Source of the DNA: a virus
Length of the DNA stretch: 36,984 bases
IMG/VR virus record: IMGVR_UViG_3300027754_000228
Coordinates: 1 to 36,984 of that record
Reading direction: 5' to 3' (one strand)
Position numbers and translations under genes: made by a program. This document shows, piece after piece, positions 7,403 through 14,155 of the stretch; positions within the stretch are counted from its first letter, which is position 1, and each line of letters begins with the position of its first letter. Below the pieces are notes generated by a model. The model was given only the letters and a program-made list of their open reading frames with translations. It searched no databases and had not been told where the DNA came from.

Positions 7403-8616
7403 TGGCAAAAGACTGGCAAGGACGTACATTTAACGAGGACTGGGAACCCATCGACGCGATGGGTAACAAGACGGGCGAGAAAGATTGGGACGCCAATCGG
7501 TCGTGGAATGAGCAGAACAACCCTGCCGACGTGAACAACTTCTCGCAGGACATTCTCGATCGCACGGGGGGATGGAAGGGGGCACCGGGGACGGGCGTAA
7601 TCGGGATGAACCCTGGTGGGCCCCGCGCCTCTGCCGCCCCCGCCTCGGTTGCGCCTTCGACCTCGTTTGCGTGGGATGACGGTGCCGCGCCGTCTGTCAC
7701 TGCGCCCAACCTCGATGCCGCCGCGATGATGAGCCAACTACAGGGCCCCGCCGCGCTCGGCCAGGTGCAGGGTCCGCAAGCCCTCGCGCAACTTGGCGCA
7801 GCGCCCACGGTGGCGGCGGCGGGGCCCACGTCACAGTTTGGGCAGTCGGTGCAGGGGTCGATTCAGAGCGGCTTGGCGGCCCCAGCGGTCAACGAGAACG
7901 ATCCCGCCTATCGGGCACAGGTGGATGCTTATAACCGCAACTCGCAGCGGTCGGCGGAACGGATGCGGGCCTCGGCGGCCCAGCGAGCGAACGCCACCGG
8001 CACGATCGGGTCGGGCGGGTTCGATGCAGGCGTGAATCGCATCCTCCAGAATCAGGGCGCACAGGAAGCGGACTTTGAAGCGCAGTTGATGCAGAGCGAA
8101 TTGAACGCCGGCCGCGAACGACAGGCGCGGGCGCAACAACTCGGCGCGGGGTTGTTCTCGCAGGAACAGCAGCAGGATCTGACGACTCGGCTGGCGAATC
8201 AGCAGGGCGCTCTCACGGGTATGGGGATGAACAACCAGCGCGACCTGAGCAACCAGAATACGGCCATGCAGACGATCGGCCTGAACTCGGGCCGCGATCA
8301 GGCGAATCAGGCCGCGCAACTCCAGACGCTCGGGATGAACAATCAGCGGGATCTGACGGGCTACGGCGCACAGAACCAGCGCGACCTGACCCGCTATGGT
8401 GGGCAGTTGCAAGCGGGGTTGGCGAATCAAGGCGCACAGATGCAGCAGCGGGGCTACAACCTACAACGCGATCTGGGGTTGAGTGATCTGGACTTCCGGA
8501 ACCGTCAGAGCAATCAGCAGAACGACCAATATTACTCGGGCCTCGGGCAACAGTTGGGGTTGGAGACGGCGCGGTTGAATCAGCAGGCCCTCTTGAGCCT
8601 GATGGGTGGAGGTTAG
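7402..8616 (+). CDS. Putative internal/ejection protein, Gln/Asn-rich repeats
   Basis: A 404-residue protein from an ATG overlapping the previous TAA (TAATG). Residues 1-75 are polar with Trp and Asp. Residues 75-160 are Ala/Pro/Gln-rich. The rest is a long helical Gln/Asn/Ala-rich region in which variants of N-x-Q-R-D-L recur (about residues 275-370), suggesting an extended repeated helix. The end, LNQQALLSLM (392-401), resembles the ten-residue motif of the neighbouring proteins. Position and composition fit a podovirus ejection protein that leaves the virion with DNA; there is no direct functional motif. Confidence 0.75.
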   Translation: MAKDWQGRTFNEDWEPIDAMGNKTGEKDWDANRSWNEQNNPADVNNFSQDILDRTGGWKGAPGTGVIGMNPGGPRASAAPASVAPSTSFAWDDGAAPSVTAPNLDAAAMMSQLQGPAALGQVQGPQALAQLGAAPTVAAAGPTSQFGQSVQGSIQSGLAAPAVNENDPAYRAQVDAYNRNSQRSAERMRASAAQRANATGTIGSGGFDAGVNRILQNQGAQEADFEAQLMQSELNAGRERQARAQQLGAGLFSQEQQQDLTTRLANQQGALTGMGMNNQRDLSNQNTAMQTIGLNSGRDQANQAAQLQTLGMNNQRDLTGYGAQNQRDLTRYGGQLQAGLANQGAQMQQRGYNLQRDLGLSDLDFRNRQSNQQNDQYYSGLGQQLGLETARLNQQALLSLMGGG

Positions 8617-8617
8617 G

Positions 8618-9460
8618 ATGCTGCCAGCAATACTTGCCGGCGCGGGGTTACTCGGGAATCTGTTTGGCGGCACCGCCAAAGGTTCGGCGGCCGAGCGCGG
8701 CAACCAGAACGACTACGCGCAACGCCAGAATCAGCTCGCGCAGCAGCAGTTTGGCACGCAGCAGAACGCGCTGTTGCAGTCCATCCTCGCGGGTGGACGC
8801 GACTCAATAGATCGCTACCAGACCCAGCAGGGCGCGACGACCAGCGCCCTGGGCAACCAGTCGCAGGAAGCCACCGGACGCTACGGGATTCAGCAAGGGG
8901 CCACGACGACCGCCCTGGGCAACCAGTCGCAGGAAGGGCTCCAACGCGCCCGCCTCGGCATGGATTCGGGCACCGCTCGAGCCCGTCAGTCGATCATGGG
9001 GTCGCTCATGGCGAACATGCAGCCGGTGAGTGTGCAAGCGCAAGGGCAAGTGCGCGGACGTGTCCCGGTGATTAGTGGCGGCCTGTCGGCCTCGGCGCTC
9101 AGTCCAGAGACCCGCCAGCACGGATCGGAACTGTCGAAGGCGGCCTTGATGGCGCAGTTGACCGGCAGCGACGTGCCCGCGGCCACGGACTTCAAGAGCG
9201 GCATTCTCAACGCGCCCGCGGCGACAGACTTCAGGAGCGGGATTCTTGACGCACCCGCCGCGACGGATTACAGCAAGGGGATCATGGCCCCGCCGAACCA
9301 GCAGGGCTACCAGAAGGCCGGGAAGGTCGAGTCGATCATGTCCTTGCTCAGCATGATCTTGGGCGGGGCGGGCGCGGTGGGACAGGCGAAGTATGGCACC
9401 AGCATTCCGGGCGTCCCGTTCGATACGACGCCCCCGCCACCGCCAGGATACAGAGGGTGA
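8618..9460 (+). CDS. Putative internal/ejection protein with tandem repeats
   Basis: A 280-residue protein. I chose ATG 8618 because GGAGG lies just upstream. Residues 3-18 are hydrophobic and Gly-rich, a membrane-active N-terminus as seen in podovirus internal proteins. A Gln-rich helix follows, with QQNALLQSIL at 48-57. Two 22-residue repeats start at residue 66, and three 13-residue repeats (PAATDF type) start at residue 187. The C-terminal region has a hydrophobic Met/Leu/Gly stretch and a poly-proline tail. Role in DNA ejection is inferred from composition and neighbours. Confidence 0.75.
   Translation: MLPAILAGAGLLGNLFGGTAKGSAAERGNQNDYAQRQNQLAQQQFGTQQNALLQSILAGGRDSIDRYQTQQGATTSALGNQSQEATGRYGIQQGATTTALGNQSQEGLQRARLGMDSGTARARQSIMGSLMANMQPVSVQAQGQVRGRVPVISGGLSASALSPETRQHGSELSKAALMAQLTGSDVPAATDFKSGILNAPAATDFRSGILDAPAATDYSKGIMAPPNQQGYQKAGKVESIMSLLSMILGGAGAVGQAKYGTSIPGVPFDTTPPPPPGYRG
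8813..8944 (+). repeat. Two 66-bp coding repeats
   Basis: Units 8813-8878 and 8879-8944 both encode R-Y-x-x-Q-Q-G-A-T-T-x-A-L-G-N-Q-S-Q-E followed by three variable residues. The GCCCTGGGCAACCAGTCGCA core is identical in both, so the duplication looks fairly recent. Confidence 0.8.
9176..9292 (+). repeat. Three 39-bp coding repeats
   Basis: Units at 9176-9214, 9215-9253 and 9254-9292 each encode P-A-A-T-D-[FY] followed by a Ser/Lys-Gly-Ile segment. The first two are nearly identical in protein; the third has diverged. The unit repeats in the middle of a putative ejection protein. Confidence 0.85.
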
Positions 9461-9466
9461 CGCATC

Positions 9467-10540
9467 ATGTTTAGTCTCAGTGGACAGGTCGCAGGCGGGC
9501 TGCAGACCGCGCTCGATGAGGTCATGGAACGTCGGCTGCGCGAACAGATGCGCCGGCAGCAGGAGCAGCAGCAGGCCGCGCAACTCGCGTTGCAGCAGCG
9601 GCAGCAGCAAGGCGTGGAAGACGATCGCACCTACCGCCGGGACAATGATCGACGGGTCATCGACCTTGCGGAGATGGAGCGCATCGACGCGAAAGCGCAA
9701 CAGGCCACGGATCGCAACATCAGCCTCGATGCGGCGAACGTGATGAACATGCCGGGGATGACACCACAGGCGCGGGCGGATGAGCTTAACCAGTCCGTGT
9801 TCCGCAACCCGAAGGCGTCCTCGGCTCCCGATATGCGGCGAGTCATCGAGGGGCTGACCAAGCGACCGGATCGGGTGCAATACACCTACACCAACCCGAA
9901 GACGGGCAACCAATCCACTCGGTTTGGGAACCCCGACGAGATGCCGGCCGGTGGGTTTGACATGGGCAACGAACCACAGAAACCCGAACGTGGCCCAGCG
10001 CCCGACTACGAATGGGTGATGCGTAACGGCAAGCCCGTGCAGATTCGCAAGGGCAACGCGCAGATGGGCGACAGCCCTTACGAGAAGGCGGCAGCGGGCA
10101 GCGGGGCCGAAGCGCAAGAGAAGATGCTGACCGCCGCAGACGTGAAGGCCGCGGCGAATGCCCTACTGAAACATAAGGGATTCGAGGGGGCGTTTGGGTT
10201 AGCGAACTCACGGATGCCAACGTTCTCGCAGAATACCGCCGACGCGGAAGCCTTGCGCGACCGTGTGTCGTCGCTGCTGCAACTAGCCAATATGGGCAAG
10301 ATGAAGGGCATCTTGTCCGACTCCGACATGAAGGTAATCAAGTCAGCGAGTACCACGCTGAGTAATCGTCTCTCTGGGAAATCGGCACGGACGGAACTGG
10401 ACCGCGTGATCAAGATCATGGATCGCATCGAGAGCGGGATGCCGGGGATGGATATGGCGACTTCTCGCGACGGCCAACAGGACGACCTGGATGCTGAGAT
10501 CGCCCGCATCCGTGCGGCGAGACGACTGGGAGGGCGGTAG
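9467..10540 (+). CDS. Putative internal/ejection protein, coiled-coil
   Basis: A 357-residue protein. Residues 18-60 form a Gln/Arg-rich coiled coil. The centre (130-200) is polar with Asn, Gly and Pro. The C-terminal part (about 215-330) contains GFEGAFG, then T-F-S-Q-N-T-A-D-A and G-I-L-S-D-S-D-M-K, a pattern I have seen in phage internal proteins of unknown function. GAGGGTGA overlaps the previous stop and serves as ribosome site. It overlaps the next gene (start GTG at 10540) by one base. An ejection-complex role is inferred from its place in the block. Confidence 0.75.
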   Translation: MFSLSGQVAGGLQTALDEVMERRLREQMRRQQEQQQAAQLALQQRQQQGVEDDRTYRRDNDRRVIDLAEMERIDAKAQQATDRNISLDAANVMNMPGMTPQARADELNQSVFRNPKASSAPDMRRVIEGLTKRPDRVQYTYTNPKTGNQSTRFGNPDEMPAGGFDMGNEPQKPERGPAPDYEWVMRNGKPVQIRKGNAQMGDSPYEKAAAGSGAEAQEKMLTAADVKAAANALLKHKGFEGAFGLANSRMPTFSQNTADAEALRDRVSSLLQLANMGKMKGILSDSDMKVIKSASTTLSNRLSGKSARTELDRVIKIMDRIESGMPGMDMATSRDGQQDDLDAEIARIRAARRLGGR

Positions 10541-11835
10541 TGGAACAAGATCGCCTTTCCGATCAGGCGCTCCTCAAACTGCTCGACAGCAACGATGATG
10601 TGTCGTTCCTGACGCCCCAAGAGAAGCAGCGCATGGTGTCGCTGGCGAATCCGTCAGCGGGTGGCCCTCCTGAACCGTCCGTGATGGACGAGCGCGGGAT
10701 GGTGGATCGTGCGGTCGATTACCTCCCGGCTGCACTCAGCACAGGCATGGGGTTTCTGGGCGGCACGAAACGCACGCTCCCAGGCGCGGCGTTGGCTGGC
10801 CTCGGCGGGGCTGGTGGCGAAGGGCTGCGTCAGACGGTGCGAGCCATGCAGGGGCGCACGGATGAATATCCCGACACCCCGGCCGGCCAGCTGCGCCGCA
10901 TGGGCGAATCAGGTGTGGGAGGGGCCACGACGGAACTCGGTGGTCGTGCGGTCATTGGGGGGCTCAAGCGGTTGGCTCCATCCTTTATGCGTTCGGCGTT
11001 TGGCGCACAGACGCAAGTGCGTAAGGCGTTTCCGGACGTGGACCTCGAGCGAGCGGCACTGGATGCGCGAGCGATTCCAGGGTCCACCCGGTCGATGAAC
11101 GCTGTGCAACAGGCCGGGCAACAGGGCGCGGCCACGCTCCGCAACGACCTCAAAGTCATCGACATTGCCTCTGGGAATGCGCCTGTGGCGTCCCACGCGG
11201 ATGCCGTGTCGGTGCTGCGTCGTAGAGCGCCGGATGCACGCATGGGGGCTCGCGGTGGCGCTCCGGCGGAACTCAACGCGGTCAAGGATGGCTTACGCCA
11301 AGTTCGCGACATGAGAGGGCGACCCCTCAACGCCGAGGAAACATTTGTGGCTAAGCAGGCGCACCAGCGTGCGGGAGCCGCCGCGCAACGATCGCAAGCC
11401 GGTGCCGAGGCCGAAGCTGGCGCAGAAGTCAGCAGCGACATCGGTCAAGGATTGGTGGCGGCCCTGAAGGCGAAGCATCCAGAAATCGAAGCGCAACTCA
11501 GCACGCAGCAGGGGCTGATGGCGCTGCAACGGGCGATGGAGAACGCGCAGACACGGACGCCCCTATTGCGGACGATTGCCTCCAATACCGCAGGCGCGGG
11601 TGCGGGCGCGGCGATTTACGGAGCTACGGGCGACCCGCTCTCGTCGCTCTTAGCGGCGGCGGCGGTGCCAGCGGTGACCCACGCCGTGACCTCTCCCGCG
11701 AGTTTGGCTCGGATGGGTATCACGTCCGATGCGGGCGCACGCATGATGCAGTCCGCCGGGGCGCGTATCCCAGACGCACTGTTACGGAAACAGTTGCTTG
11801 AGCTCTTGAGCGGTAAATACCAAGGGCAGGAATGA
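10540..11835 (+). CDS. Putative internal/ejection protein with membrane-active segments
   Basis: A 431-residue protein from a GTG sharing its G with the previous TAG. Residues 6-15 (LSDQALLKLL) resemble the cargo motif of the proteins at 6428, 29287 and 32151. Residues 60-100 are Gly/Ala/Leu-rich and could insert in a membrane, as could the segment near residues 345-385. Between them lies a long Arg/Ala-rich helical region. Last gene of the ejection block, directly before the lysis enzyme (ATGA overlap). The size and composition suit a protein that forms part of a trans-envelope channel; this is inference. Confidence 0.7.
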   Translation: MEQDRLSDQALLKLLDSNDDVSFLTPQEKQRMVSLANPSAGGPPEPSVMDERGMVDRAVDYLPAALSTGMGFLGGTKRTLPGAALAGLGGAGGEGLRQTVRAMQGRTDEYPDTPAGQLRRMGESGVGGATTELGGRAVIGGLKRLAPSFMRSAFGAQTQVRKAFPDVDLERAALDARAIPGSTRSMNAVQQAGQQGAATLRNDLKVIDIASGNAPVASHADAVSVLRRRAPDARMGARGGAPAELNAVKDGLRQVRDMRGRPLNAEETFVAKQAHQRAGAAAQRSQAGAEAEAGAEVSSDIGQGLVAALKAKHPEIEAQLSTQQGLMALQRAMENAQTRTPLLRTIASNTAGAGAGAAIYGATGDPLSSLLAAAAVPAVTHAVTSPASLARMGITSDAGARMMQSAGARIPDALLRKQLLELLSGKYQGQE

Positions 11836-12296
11836 CCCGCGACGAGCTCCGCGCCTTCCTCGCCCCGCTGCCGGATGAAGCCATTCTCGGCTTGAGCCTC
11901 TATGGTGAAGCCCGCGGCGAGCCCATTGAAGGCATTGTCGCGGTGGGCTGCGTGATCCGCAACCGGATGCAGGACGCCAAGGGGCGCTATGGCAAGACGT
12001 ATCGGGACGTGTGCCTGAAGCGGTTGCAGTTCAGTTGCTGGAATCCAGACGACGCCGATCCGAACTTTCGTGAGGTGCTGAGAGCGGCGACCGGGCTCAT
12101 GGCCTCGCCGGTCGTGACGGACCCCGCGCTTGAGCAGTGTTCGTGGACCGCGATCGGTATCAGCCGTGGGGCGCTGGCCGACAACACCAAGGGAGCCAAC
12201 CATTACCACGTCGGCTCGATGCAACCGCGGCCGTCGTGGGCGCAAGGGTTTGCCCCCCTGGCGCAGCGTGGGGCGCACGTTTTTTATCGGTTGTGA
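11832..12296 (+). CDS. Cell-wall hydrolase, SleB-like (endolysin candidate)
   Basis: A 154-residue protein with LYGEARGEP at residues 23-31, followed by a helix and V-I-R-N-R-M. This matches the Hydrolase_2 / SleB family, in which the Glu of the G-E-A-R-G-E motif (Glu26 here) is the catalytic residue that cleaves peptidoglycan. A later W-T-A-I and N-H-Y-H segment also fits the family. There is no signal peptide, so it likely needs a holin. The domain fills the whole protein, as in single-domain phage lysins. It starts at an ATGA overlap with the last ejection protein and opens the lysis cassette. Confidence 0.85.
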   Translation: MTRDELRAFLAPLPDEAILGLSLYGEARGEPIEGIVAVGCVIRNRMQDAKGRYGKTYRDVCLKRLQFSCWNPDDADPNFREVLRAATGLMASPVVTDPALEQCSWTAIGISRGALADNTKGANHYHVGSMQPRPSWAQGFAPLAQRGAHVFYRL

Positions 12297-12297
12297 G

Positions 12298-12510
12298 ATG
12301 GAGTCTCGCTCTCACGGTGCGCTGTTGATCACGGCTCCCTCGGAGGATGAGCGGCTGTATGAGATGTCCGTGCGGATGGCGCACGAAGAACTCCGCGTTC
12401 TGGTGGGGCAGGAGTTATCACCTTGGCTTCGGGTGCGAGCGAACATCGAGACGGGCGACGTGCTGGTCGCAGCGGGGATCAAAGTGACGACGGCAAAACG
12501 CGCCGAGTAA
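12298..12510 (+). CDS. Small hypothetical protein of the lysis cassette
   Basis: A 70-residue protein from ATG 12298, one base after the lysin stop. It is rich in Glu, Arg and Val, with no membrane segment and no cysteines. The pattern of alternating strands and a central acidic helix suggests a small globular protein. No family recognised. Placed between the lysin and a membrane protein, it may be a lysis regulator or an unrelated cargo gene. Confidence 0.65.
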   Translation: MESRSHGALLITAPSEDERLYEMSVRMAHEELRVLVGQELSPWLRVRANIETGDVLVAAGIKVTTAKRAE

Positions 12511-12520
12511 AAGGGACACG

Positions 12521-12733
12521 ATGGATTGGTCGATTGTGATTGGATTGGCGTTAGGACTGGGCATTCCCGCGATCGGCGGGCTGAACATCATCGTGCGGAT
12601 GGAGAACCGGATCACGCAATTAGAGCGTGACCGGGAGGCCGACCAGCGGTGGCGTGAAACCGTAGGCGGCAAGCTCGACGCGATCGCTCGAGACGTCAAT
12701 CAGCTGATTGGCAGCGGAAAGGTTTACGAATGA
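12521..12733 (+). CDS. One-TM protein with coiled coil, holin/spanin candidate
   Basis: A 70-residue protein. Residues 3-25 are strongly hydrophobic (Ile, Gly, Leu, Ala) and form one transmembrane helix. Residues 27-62 are a charged coiled coil with heptad-spaced hydrophobics. An N-terminal anchor and periplasmic or cytoplasmic coil next to a lysin is seen in small holins and in inner-membrane spanins. The ribosome site is AAAAGGGAC before the ATG. There is no outer-membrane lipoprotein partner nearby, which favours a holin-like or accessory role. It overlaps the next gene by ATGA. Confidence 0.7.
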   Translation: MDWSIVIGLALGLGIPAIGGLNIIVRMENRITQLERDREADQRWRETVGGKLDAIARDVNQLIGSGKVYE

Positions 12734-13362
12734 GTTACCAGTCAATCTGGATCGGGAAAAAAAACGAGATACTGGCGTGCGCTGAAAAAGTAAAAACGTC
12801 CAACCCCTCGGCATGGGAAGAAGTAAAGGTGCCGGGCCAGAAGTCGCGCACGTTTATCAGCCTTGTCGCCGCGGAATGCCAAAAAACGGTGTCTGCGACG
12901 ATTGGCTGCAACCTGAAGCGGGGCGGACCGGAAGTCAGTCTTGATGTGCTCGCAATGCCAAACGACACTGGAGCTGTGGATGCCACGGGTACGTTTGCGG
13001 GCCTGGAACTGATCGACATCATTGCTGGCGCAGAAGGGCCGAACCCCTCTCTTGTCTGGGGCGACGCCACGCAGAAGACCATTGATGCCGGCGTGCCCGG
13101 TGGGTGGTTAAAGAGCGCAACGCCACAACCCGTGCCGACGCCTGGGTGTGTCTTCCCACCTCGAGATCAAGGTCTGCTGTTCTTCAATGACCTTGACGCA
13201 AAATACAAGACGAAGGGCTACCCGGCCACGCCGTATTTTGTGGACAAGGAAGGCACCAGCGTCTGGTATGCCCAGTATCTGCTGTATCGGACGCAGGGAC
13301 TGGATCATGCGGCCGCGCAGGCCAAAGTGTTTGCGGACATTGACGCGATCTGGTATCCGTGA
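12730..13362 (+). CDS. Hypothetical protein of atypical composition
   Basis: A 210-residue protein. Its opening codons are unusually A-rich (a run of A at 12759-12766 and several AAA lysines) compared with the GC-rich neighbours, suggesting recent acquisition. It has Cys at about residues 17, 51 and 61, a central Gly/Asp-rich beta-like region (75-130) and a C-terminal helix. No signal peptide or membrane segment is evident. I recognise no family. It sits inside the lysis cassette between two membrane-related genes, with ATGA and GTGA overlaps on both sides, so it is co-expressed with lysis genes. Confidence 0.75.
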   Translation: MSYQSIWIGKKNEILACAEKVKTSNPSAWEEVKVPGQKSRTFISLVAAECQKTVSATIGCNLKRGGPEVSLDVLAMPNDTGAVDATGTFAGLELIDIIAGAEGPNPSLVWGDATQKTIDAGVPGGWLKSATPQPVPTPGCVFPPRDQGLLFFNDLDAKYKTKGYPATPYFVDKEGTSVWYAQYLLYRTQGLDHAAAQAKVFADIDAIWYP

Positions 13363-13640
13363 CGGAGAACCCGGACTACTGGCGGCGTGTGCGCGACCGC
13401 GCTGACGCCCTGGGGTCGGATGGATGCAGCGGGGTGCCTGAATGGCACCACGACTGCTGCCTTGAGCATGACGTGCATTACCGGACGGGCATGGACATCA
13501 ACGGCATGGCCTTGACGCGCCAAGAGGCCGATGCGCTGTTCCGCGAGTGCCTGAGACGGCGGTCGGTCTTTTCGTTCTACAGCCCGCTGTCGTGGTGGCG
13601 GTGGGCTGGGGTGCGACTGTGGAATAGGTGGAAGCGATGA
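13359..13640 (+). CDS. Phospholipase A2-like protein
   Basis: A 93-residue protein from a GTGA overlap. Residues 19-27 (GSDGCSGVP) resemble a calcium-binding loop. Residues 32-44 (DCCLEHDVHYRTG) carry the Cys-Cys-x-x-His-Asp core of phospholipase A2, with His37-Asp38 as the predicted catalytic dyad. A second helix (54-67) follows. The C-terminus is rich in Trp and Arg (residues 74-93) and looks membrane-binding. The family hydrolyses the sn-2 ester of phospholipids. In the lysis cassette it could weaken membranes; a role in entry is also possible. Function is inferred from motif and context. Confidence 0.7.
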   Translation: MTENPDYWRRVRDRADALGSDGCSGVPEWHHDCCLEHDVHYRTGMDINGMALTRQEADALFRECLRRRSVFSFYSPLSWWRWAGVRLWNRWKR

Positions 13641-13813
13641 ACCCGTTGTATATCGGAGCCGGGGCTCGGTGGCTGATTATCGTGGCCGGCACTCGCGGTC
13701 TGACCGTCTCGGAAGACTTGGCGATCCAAACCGTGTCGGCCATCCTCACATTTGGGGCGCTGGCCTGGTCGTTCCACCAGAAGAAGCAGCAAATGCGGGA
13801 GCGCCGGCAGTGA
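13637..13813 (+). CDS. Two-TM holin-like protein
   Basis: A 58-residue protein from ATG 13637 (ATGA overlap with the previous stop). Residues 5-22 and 31-48 are hydrophobic and separated by a short polar turn. The C-terminus is strongly basic (Lys/Arg/Gln). Two transmembrane helices, small size and a charged tail are the hallmarks of class II holins. With a signal-less SleB-type lysin upstream, this is the best holin candidate in the window. It overlaps the next small gene by a GTGA. Confidence 0.65.
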   Translation: MNPLYIGAGARWLIIVAGTRGLTVSEDLAIQTVSAILTFGALAWSFHQKKQQMRERRQ

Positions 13814-13914
13814 AGGGCTGGATGAAGAAGCTGGCCGCGTGGCTGCTCGAGCGGGCAAAGGATGAAATCAGCAAGCCCGCGAACAAGCCGAAAGCCCCAC
13901 GCAAGCCGCACTAG
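13810..13914 (+). CDS. Small basic amphipathic peptide gene
   Basis: A 34-residue peptide from GTG 13810 overlapping the holin-like stop as GTGA; an internal ATG at 13822 is an alternative. The first half is an amphipathic helix with Trp, Leu and Lys. The second half is Lys/Pro-rich. Both ends obey the overlap pattern of neighbouring genes, which supports it being real. It might associate with membranes during lysis; there is no known family. Confidence 0.5.
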   Translation: MKGWMKKLAAWLLERAKDEISKPANKPKAPRKPH

Positions 13915-14057
13915 TGGAGATCACTTGCCCACGCTGCGATACCGCCCAGCAGCCGGAAGACCTCGGCAGTGGTCGCTACTTGTGCCCGTGCTGCGCGAAG
14001 ACGTTCACGCCCGCACCGGCCGCCGTGCCACGTTTGGTGATTCGTGGCACGGTCTAA
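13914..14057 (+). CDS. Small zinc-ribbon protein
   Basis: A 47-residue protein from a GTG that shares a base with the previous TAG. Cys5-x-x-Cys8 and Cys24-x-Cys26-Cys27 form a likely zinc ribbon. The rest is Pro/Ala/Val-rich. It is the last + strand gene before the attachment site. Function unknown; it could bind nucleic acid. Confidence 0.55.
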   Translation: MEITCPRCDTAQQPEDLGSGRYLCPCCAKTFTPAPAAVPRLVIRGTV

Positions 14058-14079
14058 AATCAGGCCTAATTTCGCGTTT

Positions 14080-14126
14080 GCCCCGGCTTCGAAGGCCGGT
14101 GCTCTATCCAGTTGAGCTACGAGCGC
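14080..14126 (-). other. attP-like 5' half of a tRNA-Arg(TCG) gene
   Basis: Read on the - strand from 14126, the sequence gives a 7-base acceptor strand (GCGCTCG), D arm with GCTC/GAGC stem, and a full anticodon arm. The loop is CTTCGAA (14094-14088), so the anticodon is TCG (Arg). The match ends after the anticodon stem; no T arm or 3' acceptor follows, so it is not a functional tRNA. The adjoining integrase gene makes this the likely attP core. Unusually, the 5' half rather than the 3' half is carried. Confidence 0.75.
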
Positions 14127-14155
14127 ATTAGGGTTTTTCTTAAGGATTTATCCGG

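Noticed and set aside
8804-10117. A 437-residue - strand frame opposite the ejection proteins
   Set aside because: It is Arg/His/Leu-rich and is the shadow of GC-rich codons on the + strand; both + strand genes have good starts and neighbours.
14080-14126. A functional tRNA-Arg gene
   Set aside because: Only the 5' half with the anticodon arm is present; there is no T arm or 3' acceptor strand, so it is treated as an attachment-site fragment.
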